From an uncultured Sulfurovum sp. (GTDB lineage Bacteria; Campylobacterota; Campylobacteria; Campylobacterales; Sulfurovaceae), in assembly GCA_902727915.1 (NCBI GenBank), contig CACVAU010000089.1, positions 1-64,000 on the forward strand: a stretch of DNA of 64,000 nt. Direction: 5' to 3'. Positions 54,204 to 63,604 of this stretch are shown one piece after another (position 1 is the stretch's first letter; each line of letters begins with the position of its first letter). The notes under the pieces are model-generated. The model ran no database searches. It was not told where the DNA came from and saw nothing but the letters and a program-made list of their open reading frames with translations. Made by a program: the position numbers and the translations under genes.

Positions 54204-54697
54204 CCTACTATTCAGAAATATTGGCTTTTCATATCATTGCCGTTTTGTCATGGATGACCATGCTTTTTTACATGCCTAGACTGTTTGTTTATCATCAAGA
54301 GAACAAAGAGTGTAAAGCCTTTACAGATGTGGTCAAAATTCAAGAGCGTAAGATTTATAAAGTTATTGGTATGCCTGCCATGTGGGCGAGTATTGCCTCT
54401 GGTGGAACACTTATTTTCTTAAATTCAGCACTTTTAGACCAAGGCTGGATGATAGCAAAGATTTTGATGTTGTCACTTATGATTGCTTACTCTTTTTCCC
54501 TAGAATACTTTAGAAAAATACTTGAAAGAGATGAGTGTGACAAGAATGGTCAGTTTTTTAGAGCTTACAATGAAGTACCAACACTTTTTGCTATTTTGAT
54601 TGTGGTCTTTGTTATTACGAAGTCAGTACCTGTTTATTTTTCCATAGGTATTACACTGTTTTTTGGGTTTATTATTTATAAGATTTTGACTAAGTAG
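54200..54697 (+). CDS. hemJ: HemJ-like protoporphyrinogen oxidase (CopD/UPF0093 family)
   Basis: A 165-aa inner-membrane protein with four helices. It matches HemJ, which oxidises protoporphyrinogen IX in heme synthesis: conserved His11 in LAFHIIAVLSWMTMLFYMPRLFVYH, the Lys-rich region after helix 2 with ERKIYKVIGMPAMW, and the RAYNEVPT loop before the last helices. Overlaps the nuclease gene by four bases (ATGA), so it is cotranscribed with it though the roles seem unrelated. Confidence 0.82.
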   Translation: MTYYSEILAFHIIAVLSWMTMLFYMPRLFVYHQENKECKAFTDVVKIQERKIYKVIGMPAMWASIASGGTLIFLNSALLDQGWMIAKILMLSLMIAYSFSLEYFRKILERDECDKNGQFFRAYNEVPTLFAILIVVFVITKSVPVYFSIGITLFFGFIIYKILTK

Positions 54698-54777
54698 GGT
54701 CTTGTCTCTGACAACACCATTAAATGGAAATTGGCATAATTTTGATGTATATAATTTTTTAATTTTTCTGTTTGCTG

Positions 54778-54812
54778 TACACGGTGTTTTCAGGGGAAAA
54801 CACCCTACGGTT
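54778..54812. repeat. short GTAGGGTGTTTTCC palindrome, copy 1 (inverted)
   Basis: ACACGGTGTTTTCAGGGGAAAACACCCTAC is the reverse of the element at 63605-63640. It lies between the hemJ and zinc-ribbon gene ends and could act as a bidirectional terminator or REP-like element. Confidence 0.55.
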
Positions 54813-55929
54813 CCATATGAAGTGTTTGCTGTATTTCATAAATAATCTCAGGATGTTGATCAAGATAAACAGCACCACCTGTTCCCCCTCCAAGTGTTCC
54901 AATTATGGCAGCAATTTTGAGCCATGAGTAAGGACGCTCTCCTGTTACTTTCCCCGTTTGTCCATTTATAGCATAGTTATAAATTTTCTTTTTCCATTTA
55001 AATTTGGCTGTCCAAATAGGAAAGAGGACATTTTTGTAGGAGCTGTTGCTGTAGGCTGTTTGTATGGAAGTAATTTGTTGTTGATCTCCACCAATGTCGG
55101 CTTTAATATCTTGACGAATGACATGGTTCATTTTCACTTTGGCTAACTCAAAACCATTGTCCAGTCCAATGGTATATTCTTCAGAATGAAAGCCTGAAAC
55201 GTATTTTTCGTTAAAAGGTACTAAGCGATTGGTATGCCAAGGGGCTAGGTTATCTAAAATGGCATGAGAAATGGTTTTTGATGCACCAATGGTAATGTCA
55301 TCGAAGGCATTAGAGACACGCCCAGACACAGCCGTCCAGCGAATTCTTGATTCTTGTACCCTTTGTTGTTCTTGTCGACCATTTATGGTAACAGTACGCT
55401 CTACAGTTACATAGTAAATATCTCCTCGTTGACCACGATATTGTGTTTGTGTGTCAGCATCATAAGTCCAATGAGGTAAATAGTAGCCTTTTAATTCTTC
55501 ATTACTTGTTGCCAGTTTTTTGAGTTTGGAAGGGGCTAACCATAAAGAGCCAATCCATTTTTTAAATTGTGTTTTAGCTTCTTTGTTTGAAAGCTGAAAA
55601 GGTAGTAATGATTTTGGACTAATTTCTTTTACAAAGTCGGTTATGGCAGGTGTGTCACAATAGGGACAGTTAGAAGAGAAAGAGTAGGGGGTCATCGTGA
55701 AAGTGGCAGCACATTTATTACACTCTATTTTTTTAGAAATTTCTTGTTCTGAAACTTTATCCAAAGAGTTGAGTGCCGATTCTAAATCATATTCTTGAAT
55801 TTTTTTTAAGGATTCTTTGATGGACTCCTTAGTAGCACAAAATTCACAATCTAAGGCATTATGAATGGGGCTAAACCTTAATGGTGCCCCACAACTTTTA
55901 CAGGTAAAGTTAATGGATTTAAATTTCAC
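54805..55929 (-). CDS. zinc-ribbon membrane protein of the TelA/SPFH cluster
   Basis: A 374-aa protein. It starts with two zinc ribbons (CKSCGAPL with CEFC near residues 10-33, and CNKCAATF with CPYC near 70-95). A middle domain with many Tyr and Trp (GYYLPHWTYDADTQTQYRGQRGD, WTAVSGR) follows, then one C-terminal membrane helix (about 338-356). Such proteins are known beside SPFH/virion-core and TelA genes but have no defined function. Last gene of a five-gene minus-strand operon. Confidence 0.7.
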   Translation of the reverse strand: MKFKSINFTCKSCGAPLRFSPIHNALDCEFCATKESIKESLKKIQEYDLESALNSLDKVSEQEISKKIECNKCAATFTMTPYSFSSNCPYCDTPAITDFVKEISPKSLLPFQLSNKEAKTQFKKWIGSLWLAPSKLKKLATSNEELKGYYLPHWTYDADTQTQYRGQRGDIYYVTVERTVTINGRQEQQRVQESRIRWTAVSGRVSNAFDDITIGASKTISHAILDNLAPWHTNRLVPFNEKYVSGFHSEEYTIGLDNGFELAKVKMNHVIRQDIKADIGGDQQQITSIQTAYSNSSYKNVLFPIWTAKFKWKKKIYNYAINGQTGKVTGERPYSWLKIAAIIGTLGGGTGGAVYLDQHPEIIYEIQQTLHMEP

Positions 55930-55941
55930 GGTTTTAACTTT

Positions 55942-57030
55942 TTAGATTTTTGGTAAGGGTGGTGGGGTCGCATTAAAGTATTTTTGAAGAATACTATAGG
56001 CCTCTACCCAATCTTTTTGCCCTTCTGTCCAGACCAAAGTTGTTTTTTCAATTTTATTTTCACTGATAAAAAGTTGAATGGTACGGATATCATAAGGCCC
56101 TTCTCTTTCCTCATTGAGCGCAACATAATACATGGTTGAGTTTCTTTGTGGTAATGGTGGAGGAGTATGTTTGTCAACATTTTGTTTGTTTAAACTCTCA
56201 GCCATGTTTTGACCCATAGCAATTCCTGCACCCATTCCAATCATTTCACCCATGGAACCACCTGTATCAGAACCTAAAGCTTGACCTGTTTGGTATTTAA
56301 TATTATCATCTAAGTTTCCTGTGATTTCACGACTCGATCGCGCATCTAAAGCTTTTTCGACATTCGTTGGTAGAGAGATGTTCTCAACTAAAATTTTTGT
56401 AAGGTTTAGTCCATATTCTCCAAAGTAAGGGGCAATTTTTTCAGAGATATATTCTGAAAACTTTTCATAGTTGGATGCCATATCAAGTACAGGTATTTTA
56501 CTGTCACCCACAATGGTTGTAAACTTTGAAATAATAAGGTTGGTAAGTTGTGCATCAATTTCATCAACAGTAAAATGATGGTCTGTACCCACAATTTCAT
56601 TCATAAATTGCTTTGGGTCAGTAATGCGAATTTCATAGGTACCAAAAGCTCTTAGTCGTACCATGGAAAATTCAGGGTCACGTACCATAATAGGGTTTTT
56701 TGTTCCCCATTTTAAGTCAGTGAAACGTTTGGTATTGACAAAATAAACTTCAGCTTTAAAGGGTGAGTTAAAGGCATGATCCCAATGTTCAAGAGAAGTC
56801 ATAATGGGTAAATTTTTAGTTTCTAGCTCATAAATACCAGGTGCTAAAACATCTGCAATGACACCCTCATTAACAAAGATTGCCATTTGTGATTCTCTCA
56901 CTGTTAATTTTGCACCATATTTAATTTCATTATTATGTCGTGGAAATTTATATACCATGGTATCTTGTGATTCATCTGTCCACTCAATAACATCAATAAA
57001 TTGTCCTGAAATCCAATCAAATAGTCCCAT
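55942..57030 (-). CDS. SPFH-domain (virion core/YdjI-like) protein with GYF_2 tail
   Basis: A 362-aa protein. The SPFH (band 7-like) domain spans about residues 25-245, with VNTKRFTDLKWGTKNPIMVRD and the long helix ending NVEKALDARSSREI. A Gly/Met-rich linker follows, then a GYF_2 domain (about 300-355) with YYVALNEEREGPYD and LVWTEGQKDW. Such proteins organise membrane or stress complexes. It lies 12 bases before the zinc-ribbon gene and two bases behind the TelA-like gene. Confidence 0.8.
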   Translation of the reverse strand: MGLFDWISGQFIDVIEWTDESQDTMVYKFPRHNNEIKYGAKLTVRESQMAIFVNEGVIADVLAPGIYELETKNLPIMTSLEHWDHAFNSPFKAEVYFVNTKRFTDLKWGTKNPIMVRDPEFSMVRLRAFGTYEIRITDPKQFMNEIVGTDHHFTVDEIDAQLTNLIISKFTTIVGDSKIPVLDMASNYEKFSEYISEKIAPYFGEYGLNLTKILVENISLPTNVEKALDARSSREITGNLDDNIKYQTGQALGSDTGGSMGEMIGMGAGIAMGQNMAESLNKQNVDKHTPPPLPQRNSTMYYVALNEEREGPYDIRTIQLFISENKIEKTTLVWTEGQKDWVEAYSILQKYFNATPPPLPKI

Positions 57031-57032
57031 GT

Positions 57033-58172
57033 TTATCCTTTTGTTACATCAGAAACACTCTTTTCTGGTAGTGCTTCTAGTTTGGCTTTAGTTGCTAAAA
57101 GTGCTTCTTTGAGTTCATGTTCAGTATTTTCAAGCTCAACCAATGCTTTGACTCTGGCTTGTTTTCCTTCAGCAGCAATTTCTAAGGAGTCATTTAAGGT
57201 GGCAATCAAGGTGTTATTGGCTACCTTAATGCTTTCAATGTCAAAGATACCACGTTCGACTTGTGTTCTAATTTCTCTATTGGCATCTCTTAGACCTTCA
57301 GCATTTTTCTCTAAAAGTTCATTTGTTAAATCAGCAGCATCTTTAAGTGCTTTTGCCGACTCATGTGATCTAAAAATGGTGACGGTTTGTGCCAGTTGGT
57401 TTCGCCAAAGTGGTACGGTGTTCACCAATGTAGAAGAGATTTTATTAATAAGTGATTTATCATTTTCTTGAATCAGTCTAATACTAGGAAGGGATTGCAT
57501 GGTCACTTGACGAGAAAGTCTTAAGTCATGGACACGACGTTCTAAGTCATCAGCAAAGCCTCGAACTTCTTTAAGTTCTTGTATGGCCATCATCTCGGCA
57601 GATTCAGCTTTACTAATGTACTGAGGTAAAACTTGTTCTTCCAGTTCTTTTTTCTTGATTTCTCCAGCTTCAATATAAAGCTCTAGTTTTCTAAAGTAGT
57701 CTAAATTGGCTTCATATAGTTTGTCTAAAGAGACCACATCTTTCATGAGGGTGCTTTTATGTGTTTCAAGATTGTTAGAAATTTCATCAATTTGGTCACG
57801 AACATCTTCATAGCCTTGCATAAACTTTACCAAAGGTTTTGTTCCCCCAAAAAGTTTAGAGTACCATGGTAGTTTTTTGTTAGGGTCTAACTCTTCAATG
57901 TCAAAACCTTTAATGGCAGCTACCATCTCATTTAAAACAGCACCTGCTGCCCCTGTGTCTTTGTTTTTAACCCCATCAATCATTCTGTTAGAGATATCAT
58001 CAAGCTCTTCTTGTGCTGAAGCACCAAAATAAATGATAGAACTTCGGTTATTAAAATCAAGTTCATTAAGTGCTGTTTCGAGTTGATCTCTCTCTTCGGC
58101 TTGTACGGCTGGTAGTATTTCACTTTGTTCTTCTATAGTTGTTTCGATAATTTCTTTGGTTTTTGTTTCCAT
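57033..58172 (-). CDS. TelA-family (toxic anion resistance) protein
   Basis: A 379-aa, almost fully helical cytoplasmic protein of the TelA/KlaA family, first linked to tellurite resistance and later to phage and antibiotic stress. Family-like stretches are LPWYSKLFGGTKPLVKFMQ, LDKLYEANLDYFRKLELYI and TMQSLPSIRLIQENDKSLI. Coiled coils fill the C-terminal half. It sits between XpaC-like and SPFH genes, an arrangement common for this family. Confidence 0.88.
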   Translation of the reverse strand: METKTKEIIETTIEEQSEILPAVQAEERDQLETALNELDFNNRSSIIYFGASAQEELDDISNRMIDGVKNKDTGAAGAVLNEMVAAIKGFDIEELDPNKKLPWYSKLFGGTKPLVKFMQGYEDVRDQIDEISNNLETHKSTLMKDVVSLDKLYEANLDYFRKLELYIEAGEIKKKELEEQVLPQYISKAESAEMMAIQELKEVRGFADDLERRVHDLRLSRQVTMQSLPSIRLIQENDKSLINKISSTLVNTVPLWRNQLAQTVTIFRSHESAKALKDAADLTNELLEKNAEGLRDANREIRTQVERGIFDIESIKVANNTLIATLNDSLEIAAEGKQARVKALVELENTEHELKEALLATKAKLEALPEKSVSDVTKG

Positions 58173-58189
58173 AGTTTTTTCCTTATTTC

Positions 58190-59023
58190 TTAATTTTTAA
58201 TTTGTTGATGTAATACATCAATATTAACATCTAAATCAAATTCATTGTTCTTCTTTAACCGTGCTAGTTCTTTGTCAAATCTTATTTCGACATCATTGAG
58301 TAGCTGATGCAGTTTTTCTTTAGTTTCATCTGTAATATCATCTTCATCCATAGAGGTATAGGAGTTGGTAACTTTTTCTAAACCATCTAAATAGACCAAT
58401 AAGAATTTACGTGCAACACGAATATCTTTAGGATCATCTTGGATGGTTTGAATGATATGTTTGGCTTTTTGTGTGGCTAAAGAAAGCTTCTTTTTGAGTA
58501 CTAAATCATTAAAGTTATTATTAATATGTGATTCAATTCCTGAAAGTTTTGCTTGTGCATCTTTAAGGGTTTTTAAAACCAATTCAGCTGAAACATCACC
58601 AATATTTTCCAGTTTATCCGTTCGTGGGTCTAAGCCATAATAGAGGAAATAGCCTATCATTGCGATAATGGCTAAGAAGATACCTATAAATATAGACTCT
58701 TGACCAGCAATGGAAGCTGAAAAAAAGGTAGCAATACCTAAAAGAATGGCTGCAATACTTTTATAAGGTTTTGTGGGTGCTTTGGTGAGCTTTTCTTGCT
58801 GATATTTGAATTCATTTGCTAAGCCCCAAGTATTGAGTTTGACAACAGCATAAAAAAGTCCAAAGGCTACTAAGTTTAGACCAAAAGCAGGAATATTTCG
58901 TGCTATTAAAGCTAAAACGACCGATAAAAAAAGGGGAGTTAGAAAGAAATAGAGAAGAAGACCTTTTTTAGCTTTAGAAGCACCGAATGGTGTTTTGGGG
59001 TTGTATTGTTTTGCCAGTGCCAT
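58190..59023 (-). CDS. XpaC-like membrane protein
   Basis: A 277-aa protein with four membrane helices in the N-terminal half (about 25-42, 44-66, 87-104 and 110-130), followed by a helical cytoplasmic domain. It resembles XpaC (5-bromo-4-chloroindolyl phosphate hydrolysis) proteins, which regularly neighbour TelA genes. Gap of 17 bases to the TelA-like gene. Its start lies three bases behind the stop of a 28-aa membrane peptide. Confidence 0.75.
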   Translation of the reverse strand: MALAKQYNPKTPFGASKAKKGLLLYFFLTPLFLSVVLALIARNIPAFGLNLVAFGLFYAVVKLNTWGLANEFKYQQEKLTKAPTKPYKSIAAILLGIATFFSASIAGQESIFIGIFLAIIAMIGYFLYYGLDPRTDKLENIGDVSAELVLKTLKDAQAKLSGIESHINNNFNDLVLKKKLSLATQKAKHIIQTIQDDPKDIRVARKFLLVYLDGLEKVTNSYTSMDEDDITDETKEKLHQLLNDVEIRFDKELARLKKNNEFDLDVNIDVLHQQIKN

Positions 59024-59026
59024 TTA

Positions 59027-59113
59027 TTATCCTAAGACCAGTTTACCCAGTGGATACCAAACGGCAAGTCCAGCTGAGAGTAAAATAAATAAAAAACCGA
59101 ATATTTTTTGCAA
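59027..59113 (-). CDS. 28-aa membrane peptide at the head of the TelA operon
   Basis: A TTG start with AAAGGAAACC in front opens 28 codons: one hydrophobic helix (KIFGFLFILLSAGLAVWYP) and a short GKLVLG tail. The stop lies three bases before the XpaC-like start, which suggests translational coupling. Short, so it could be chance; ribosome site, membrane profile and spacing speak for a real gene. Confidence 0.5.
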   Translation of the reverse strand: MQKIFGFLFILLSAGLAVWYPLGKLVLG

Positions 59114-59177
59114 AGGTTTCCTTTGTGCATAAATTTTGTTTTATTCTATCATAACATTCTTATGGATTTAGGCATTT

Positions 59178-59900
59178 TTAATAAATAATTTTGGCGAGAT
59201 ATAGTCCTTCAGGAGGTGCCAGTTTACTTTTACTTTTTACTGTGAGGTTCAGTTGTTTTTGTAGTGCTTCTATGGTCCATTTATCTTGTGCGACCTGCAT
59301 GGCACCTGCCACCATCATTCTTACTTGTGAGCGTAAAAATCCATTGGCTTCAAAATAGATGATATGATAATGCTTATATTTTTTATAATCGGCTTTATAT
59401 ATAACTCTTATATTGGTGTGGGTAATAGACCCTGTTTTAATAAAGTTAGAAAAGTCATGTTCTCCCTCAAAAACTTTCAGGGATTTTTGTAAAAGCTTCT
59501 CATCAAAAGGAGGATAGTAAGCAATATAGTCTTGTTCAAATACAGAAGGGATAGAGGTCTTAAAAACATAACGGTAAAGACGCTTTTTGGCTGAAAACCT
59601 TGAATGAAAGGTATCGTCAACCCATTCTAGCTTCTTAATAGAGACATAGTGTAGTTTTTGATTCAGTGCTATTTGAAGTTTAGTGAGGTCTTTCCAGTAG
59701 GCTGGAACTTCAAAATCGATAACTTGTCCTGTAGCATGTACTCCAGCATCTGTTCGCCCAGAGCCTCGAATTTGCTGAAATATACCTAATGATTTTAAGC
59801 CAGTTTCTATCTGTGTACTAATGGTTTTCTTGGTACTTTTTTGCCTTTGAAATCCTTTAAACTTTCCTCCATCATAACTTATGGTAGCTTTTACACGCAT
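59178..59900 (-). CDS. truA: tRNA pseudouridine(38-40) synthase
   Basis: A 240-aa TruA enzyme that modifies the tRNA anticodon stem. The catalytic Asp is in GSGRTDAGVHATGQ. ISYDGGKFKGFQRQ at the start and NGFLRSQVRMMVAGAM near the end are family hallmarks. Standard length. Directly abuts the permease gene upstream (stop and start adjacent), within a minus-strand run that also includes pilD-like, uppS and coaBC genes. Confidence 0.93.
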   Translation of the reverse strand: MRVKATISYDGGKFKGFQRQKSTKKTISTQIETGLKSLGIFQQIRGSGRTDAGVHATGQVIDFEVPAYWKDLTKLQIALNQKLHYVSIKKLEWVDDTFHSRFSAKKRLYRYVFKTSIPSVFEQDYIAYYPPFDEKLLQKSLKVFEGEHDFSNFIKTGSITHTNIRVIYKADYKKYKHYHIIYFEANGFLRSQVRMMVAGAMQVAQDKWTIEALQKQLNLTVKSKSKLAPPEGLYLAKIIY

Positions 59901-60929
59901 TTAAAAAAACCTTAAAACAAGACGTTTATAGAGATAGAAACCAATTAGTAAACTCAGGGTACTAAAAGTAAATAACATTAGGGGAGTCCCTTTGGATTTT
60001 AAGATGATGGCAAGTCCATAAAGTACAATGCTACTTAGGGCAAGAACATGGTAGGCATAATTTTTTTGGTAACGAGGATTAATAACAGCAAAAGAGGCAA
60101 CCATGGCTAAGCCTATTAGAGGAATAAGACTGGCGAAGATAAAGAAAAATATTTGTGATTTTTTCTTAGGATTGAGTGATAAATTAATCCAATACTGTAC
60201 GATATTACTATAGGTAAAAGCATCTGAATTCAAACTTTGAAAGACTTTCATGGTTTCATAGTTTATTTTCTTTAGAGCATCCTCTGTAAAGGTATAACCT
60301 GAGCCTTCTTTTAAGGTTAAGGTGATTAAGGAGTTATTATTTTCAAAATTTGCTTTTTTTGCGATGAAAAGTTGATTGGCATGTTTACTGTCTTTTTTAT
60401 AGATAACAATGTCTCTCATTTCATCATTCTCTTTACTTTTGACATAAACAAATAGGTCTCCAAATTTTTGACCCAATTTAGAAGGGTTAATGTTAATTTG
60501 TGCTTGTGAAGTTTTTTCATGTTTAAAGGCTTTAAATTGTTGTTTGGTTTTGGGCATAAGCGCCAATGAAAGAATGAGTAAAATAATGCTAAAAAGTAAG
60601 GCAATAAAAGAAAAGCGATAGAGTATGGTTTTGGCATTTGAACCAAGTGCAAAGAGTGCCATGAGTTCATTATCACTTGAAAGTCGTAAGAGTGTCATGA
60701 CAATGGCAACTAAGAACGAGATCGGTAGGGTATAAAAAAGAATGGAGGGTAAATTATAAGAGAAGAGTTGCATCATCTCGATAAATGAAATTTGAATAGA
60801 GGTTGTCAGTGCTGAAATTTTAATAATAAACACAAGTGAACCAATAAAAAACAGGGGTAAGAATATGGTAAAAAAAGAACTTTGAAAGTTCTTTGATAGG
60901 TAGCTGGAGATTGAGGTTTGTTTAGCCAT
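59901..60929 (-). CDS. LptF/LptG-family lipopolysaccharide export permease
   Basis: A 342-aa inner-membrane protein of the YjgP/YjgQ family. It has helices near 17-36, 52-80, 100-123 and three at the C-terminus (about 258-338), with a periplasmic beta-jellyroll between (about 135-250). In the Lpt machine these permeases pull LPS out of the membrane with the ATPase LptB. I cannot tell LptF from LptG with certainty. Overlaps the prepilin peptidase gene by eight bases. Confidence 0.85.
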   Translation of the reverse strand: MAKQTSISSYLSKNFQSSFFTIFLPLFFIGSLVFIIKISALTTSIQISFIEMMQLFSYNLPSILFYTLPISFLVAIVMTLLRLSSDNELMALFALGSNAKTILYRFSFIALLFSIILLILSLALMPKTKQQFKAFKHEKTSQAQININPSKLGQKFGDLFVYVKSKENDEMRDIVIYKKDSKHANQLFIAKKANFENNNSLITLTLKEGSGYTFTEDALKKINYETMKVFQSLNSDAFTYSNIVQYWINLSLNPKKKSQIFFFIFASLIPLIGLAMVASFAVINPRYQKNYAYHVLALSSIVLYGLAIILKSKGTPLMLFTFSTLSLLIGFYLYKRLVLRFF

Positions 60930-61662
60930 AAATAATTAAGTCTACAATGCTTTGAACTTCGTTGTCAAACATATAAGTAATGAATGTTCCGATAATTAAA
61001 AAAGGAACAAAAGGTATTTGCGTATCTTTGGCTAATAAAGAAGGAACTATGGCAACAATTGCAGCGATAAATAAGGCATACAAAAAGGCAGGAAATCCAA
61101 GTAACGCACCCATGGTTCCTGCAACAATAATATCTCCTTCACCCATGGCTTCCTTATTTAAAAAGAAAGAAAGGTAATAACGTAAAAGGGTCATTCCTCC
61201 AACAGCTAACAGTGCGTCTTGTATGGAGTCTAAAAAAGTAGGACTGATTACAGCCAAGGCTAAGGCTAAAAGATTTAAGTTGTCTGGTATCTCCATGTAT
61301 TTGAAATCAATCATTACTAAAGCCAAAAGCAGGGTGAAAACAGCAAAGACTATGGGTAAGTACCAAACCAAACCAAGTTTGTAAAAAAGAGATAAGGCAA
61401 TAATACCTGTTGTTAGTTCTATGAGTGGGTATTGTTTTGATATGCTTTCAGAACAAAAACCACATTTTCCTTTTAAAAACAACCATGAAAATATGGGTAC
61501 ATTATGGTACCACTTTAAAGGTGTTTGACATGATTGACATTTAGAGGCAGGGAATACAATACTTTCTCCTTTTGGAATTCGATAAATGACAACATTTAAA
61601 AATGAACCAATTAAAATTCCAAAAATAAAAACAAAAAAAGCAATTGTTAACTCTACAGTCAT
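60922..61662 (-). CDS. pilD: prepilin peptidase (A24 family)
   Basis: A 246-aa bifunctional leader peptidase and N-methyltransferase for type IV pilin-like proteins. The N-terminal cytoplasmic domain has the four zinc cysteines (CQSC and CGFC). The peptidase part has the aspartates in MIDFKYMEIPD and in GEGDIIVAG. About seven membrane helices. Overlaps uppS by four bases upstream and the permease gene by eight downstream. Suggests that the organism makes pili or a type II secretion or competence system, in line with dprA. Confidence 0.92.
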   Translation of the reverse strand: MTVELTIAFFVFIFGILIGSFLNVVIYRIPKGESIVFPASKCQSCQTPLKWYHNVPIFSWLFLKGKCGFCSESISKQYPLIELTTGIIALSLFYKLGLVWYLPIVFAVFTLLLALVMIDFKYMEIPDNLNLLALALAVISPTFLDSIQDALLAVGGMTLLRYYLSFFLNKEAMGEGDIIVAGTMGALLGFPAFLYALFIAAIVAIVPSLLAKDTQIPFVPFLIIGTFITYMFDNEVQSIVDLIIYG

Positions 61663-62351
61663 TCTAGTCCACCAAATCGACGGTTTCTATTGACATATTG
61701 GTCAATAATGTCTTCTAATTCACCTGTTGTAAAGTCTGGCCATAGGGTTGGGGTAAAGAAAAATTCAGAGTACGAATTTTGCCATAATAGATAATTGGAA
61801 AGACGTTGTTCTCCACTGGTTCTAATCATTAAGTCTAGGTCAACATACGGGGTCTGAAGTTCCTCTCCTAAACTTTCTTCTGTAATTTCTTCACCACGTT
61901 TGGCTAAACGGTTAGCTGCTTTAGCAATTTCTTCACGTGAACCATAGTTAAGTGCTAAAATTTGTGTAACATTTGTATGCTGTGCTGTTTCTTTTTTTAT
62001 GTGTGCAATGGTCTCTTGAAGTTTAGGTGAGAAGCCTTCTATGTTACCTACCGTTTCAAATTTTGCACCAAATTTATGATAGGTTTCTAGTTCATTTTTA
62101 AGCCATGAATCGAGTAGTTTCATTAAAAAACTGACTTCATATTTGGGTCGTTTCCAATTTTCAGTACTAAAAGCATAAAAGGTTACGGTTTCAATACTTT
62201 CATGTTCAGCACAATATTGGGTGATATCCCGTGTAATATTGGCTCCTTGTTCATGACCTTTTGTACGAACAAGACCCCGTTCTTTTGCCCAGCGTCCATT
62301 ACCATCCATGATGATGGCAAGATGTTTTAAAATATTTTTTTCTTTGCTCAT
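61659..62351 (-). CDS. uppS: undecaprenyl diphosphate synthase
   Basis: A 230-aa cis-prenyltransferase that makes the C55 lipid carrier for peptidoglycan and O-antigen. IMDGNGRWAKERGL holds the catalytic Asp16. FSTENWKRP and the C-terminal DLMIRTSGEQRLSNYLLWQ and LWPDFT are hallmarks. Full length. Nineteen bases behind coaBC and overlapping the prepilin peptidase start by four bases. Confidence 0.96.
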   Translation of the reverse strand: MSKEKNILKHLAIIMDGNGRWAKERGLVRTKGHEQGANITRDITQYCAEHESIETVTFYAFSTENWKRPKYEVSFLMKLLDSWLKNELETYHKFGAKFETVGNIEGFSPKLQETIAHIKKETAQHTNVTQILALNYGSREEIAKAANRLAKRGEEITEESLGEELQTPYVDLDLMIRTSGEQRLSNYLLWQNSYSEFFFTPTLWPDFTTGELEDIIDQYVNRNRRFGGLE

Positions 62352-62370
62352 TATTAATCTTTAAAATTTA

Positions 62371-63603
62371 TTATTGAGTTGGTTCTAACTTTTGGCTCTG
62401 TTCCAATATTTTAAATGAGAGGTCAAGTTTAGAAGCTTGACCTAAATTAATGCTGTTCTCTTTCGTAATGAAAATAATACTGTTATCAGCTGTTCCAAAA
62501 GCAGAACTGTCTGCGAGTAGATTATAACATACTCCATCTATATTTTTATTTTCGATTAAGCTTTTAGCATTAGAAAAACCTTTTTCTTTGTCCATTTCTG
62601 CTTTGAAGCCAATGGTGATTTGTCCTAAGTTATTCACGGTTTTTAAAATATCATCAGTCTGTTTCATTTCAATATTCCATTCCTTTCCGATAGTTACTTT
62701 TTTTGTTTTACCTTTGTTTGGAAATTTAGGTGTAAAATCAGCCACAGCTGCTGCCATAAATAAAAATGGTTTTTTTAAGGAGTTTTTTGTTGAAAGTACA
62801 CCTTTAAGTGTTGCTAGGGTTTGCATTTGCATCTCTTGGGCTGAATGTACATTAATGGTATGAATTTGTAAAGGAATTTCTTTATGTTCCTTGCTACTAA
62901 TAAGGGATACTTTTGCACCTTTTAAGTACAAGGCTGTGGCCAAAGCATTTGCCATTTTTCCCGAAGAGAAGTTGGAGACATAACGCACTTCATCTATTTT
63001 TTCACGTGTTCCTCCCCCTGTTATAAGCACTTCTCGATCTTCCCAATAGCTTTCGAGTAGTAGTATTTTGGCTGTTTGATAAAATATCTCTTGAGGTTCA
63101 GCCAATGCACCATTGCCTGTATCACCACAGGCTAAGAGTTTGGATTGTGAATTAACAATGTTTACCCCACGCTTTTTTAACGTTTGTAGGGAATCAAGGG
63201 TTGAGGAGTCTTCTATCATGTTGGTATTGGCTGCCGGGGCAATTAGAAGGGGTTTGCTTAAAGCGAGAATGGTTTGTAACAAAATATTATCAGCAATACC
63301 ATTGGCAATTTTATTAATGCTATTGGCTGTTGCAGGTGAAAGAACAAAAATATCACAAATTTTACCAATATCTATGTGATTTACTGTTGTTGCCCAAGAT
63401 TCAGACTTTTCAGTCAGTACAGGATTACGTGTTAGCGCCTCAAAGGTAAGGGCAGAGACAAAACGTTCAGCAGAAGCTGTCATAACAACATAAACAGTTG
63501 CACCAGCTTTAATAAAAAGACGGGCTAGATCACAAGCCTTATAGGCTGAAATACTTCCTGTGACTCCTAGAAGAATGGTTTTGTTAGTTAAGTTAATTTG
63601 CAT
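62371..63603 (-). CDS. coaBC: phosphopantothenoylcysteine decarboxylase/ligase
   Basis: A 410-aa bifunctional coenzyme A enzyme. The N-terminal flavin decarboxylase (CoaC) has GVTGSISAYKACDLAR, the active-site His in NHIDIG, and ACGDTGNGALAEP with the catalytic Cys. The C-terminal ligase (CoaB) starts ITGGGTREKIDEVRYVSNFSSGKMA. ATG at 63603 (MQINLTNK) is chosen over 63636, as the longer form would read through a palindromic repeat. Heads the minus-strand run to uppS. Confidence 0.93.
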   Translation of the reverse strand: MQINLTNKTILLGVTGSISAYKACDLARLFIKAGATVYVVMTASAERFVSALTFEALTRNPVLTEKSESWATTVNHIDIGKICDIFVLSPATANSINKIANGIADNILLQTILALSKPLLIAPAANTNMIEDSSTLDSLQTLKKRGVNIVNSQSKLLACGDTGNGALAEPQEIFYQTAKILLLESYWEDREVLITGGGTREKIDEVRYVSNFSSGKMANALATALYLKGAKVSLISSKEHKEIPLQIHTINVHSAQEMQMQTLATLKGVLSTKNSLKKPFLFMAAAVADFTPKFPNKGKTKKVTIGKEWNIEMKQTDDILKTVNNLGQITIGFKAEMDKEKGFSNAKSLIENKNIDGVCYNLLADSSAFGTADNSIIFITKENSINLGQASKLDLSFKILEQSQKLEPTQ

Positions 63604-63604
63604 G

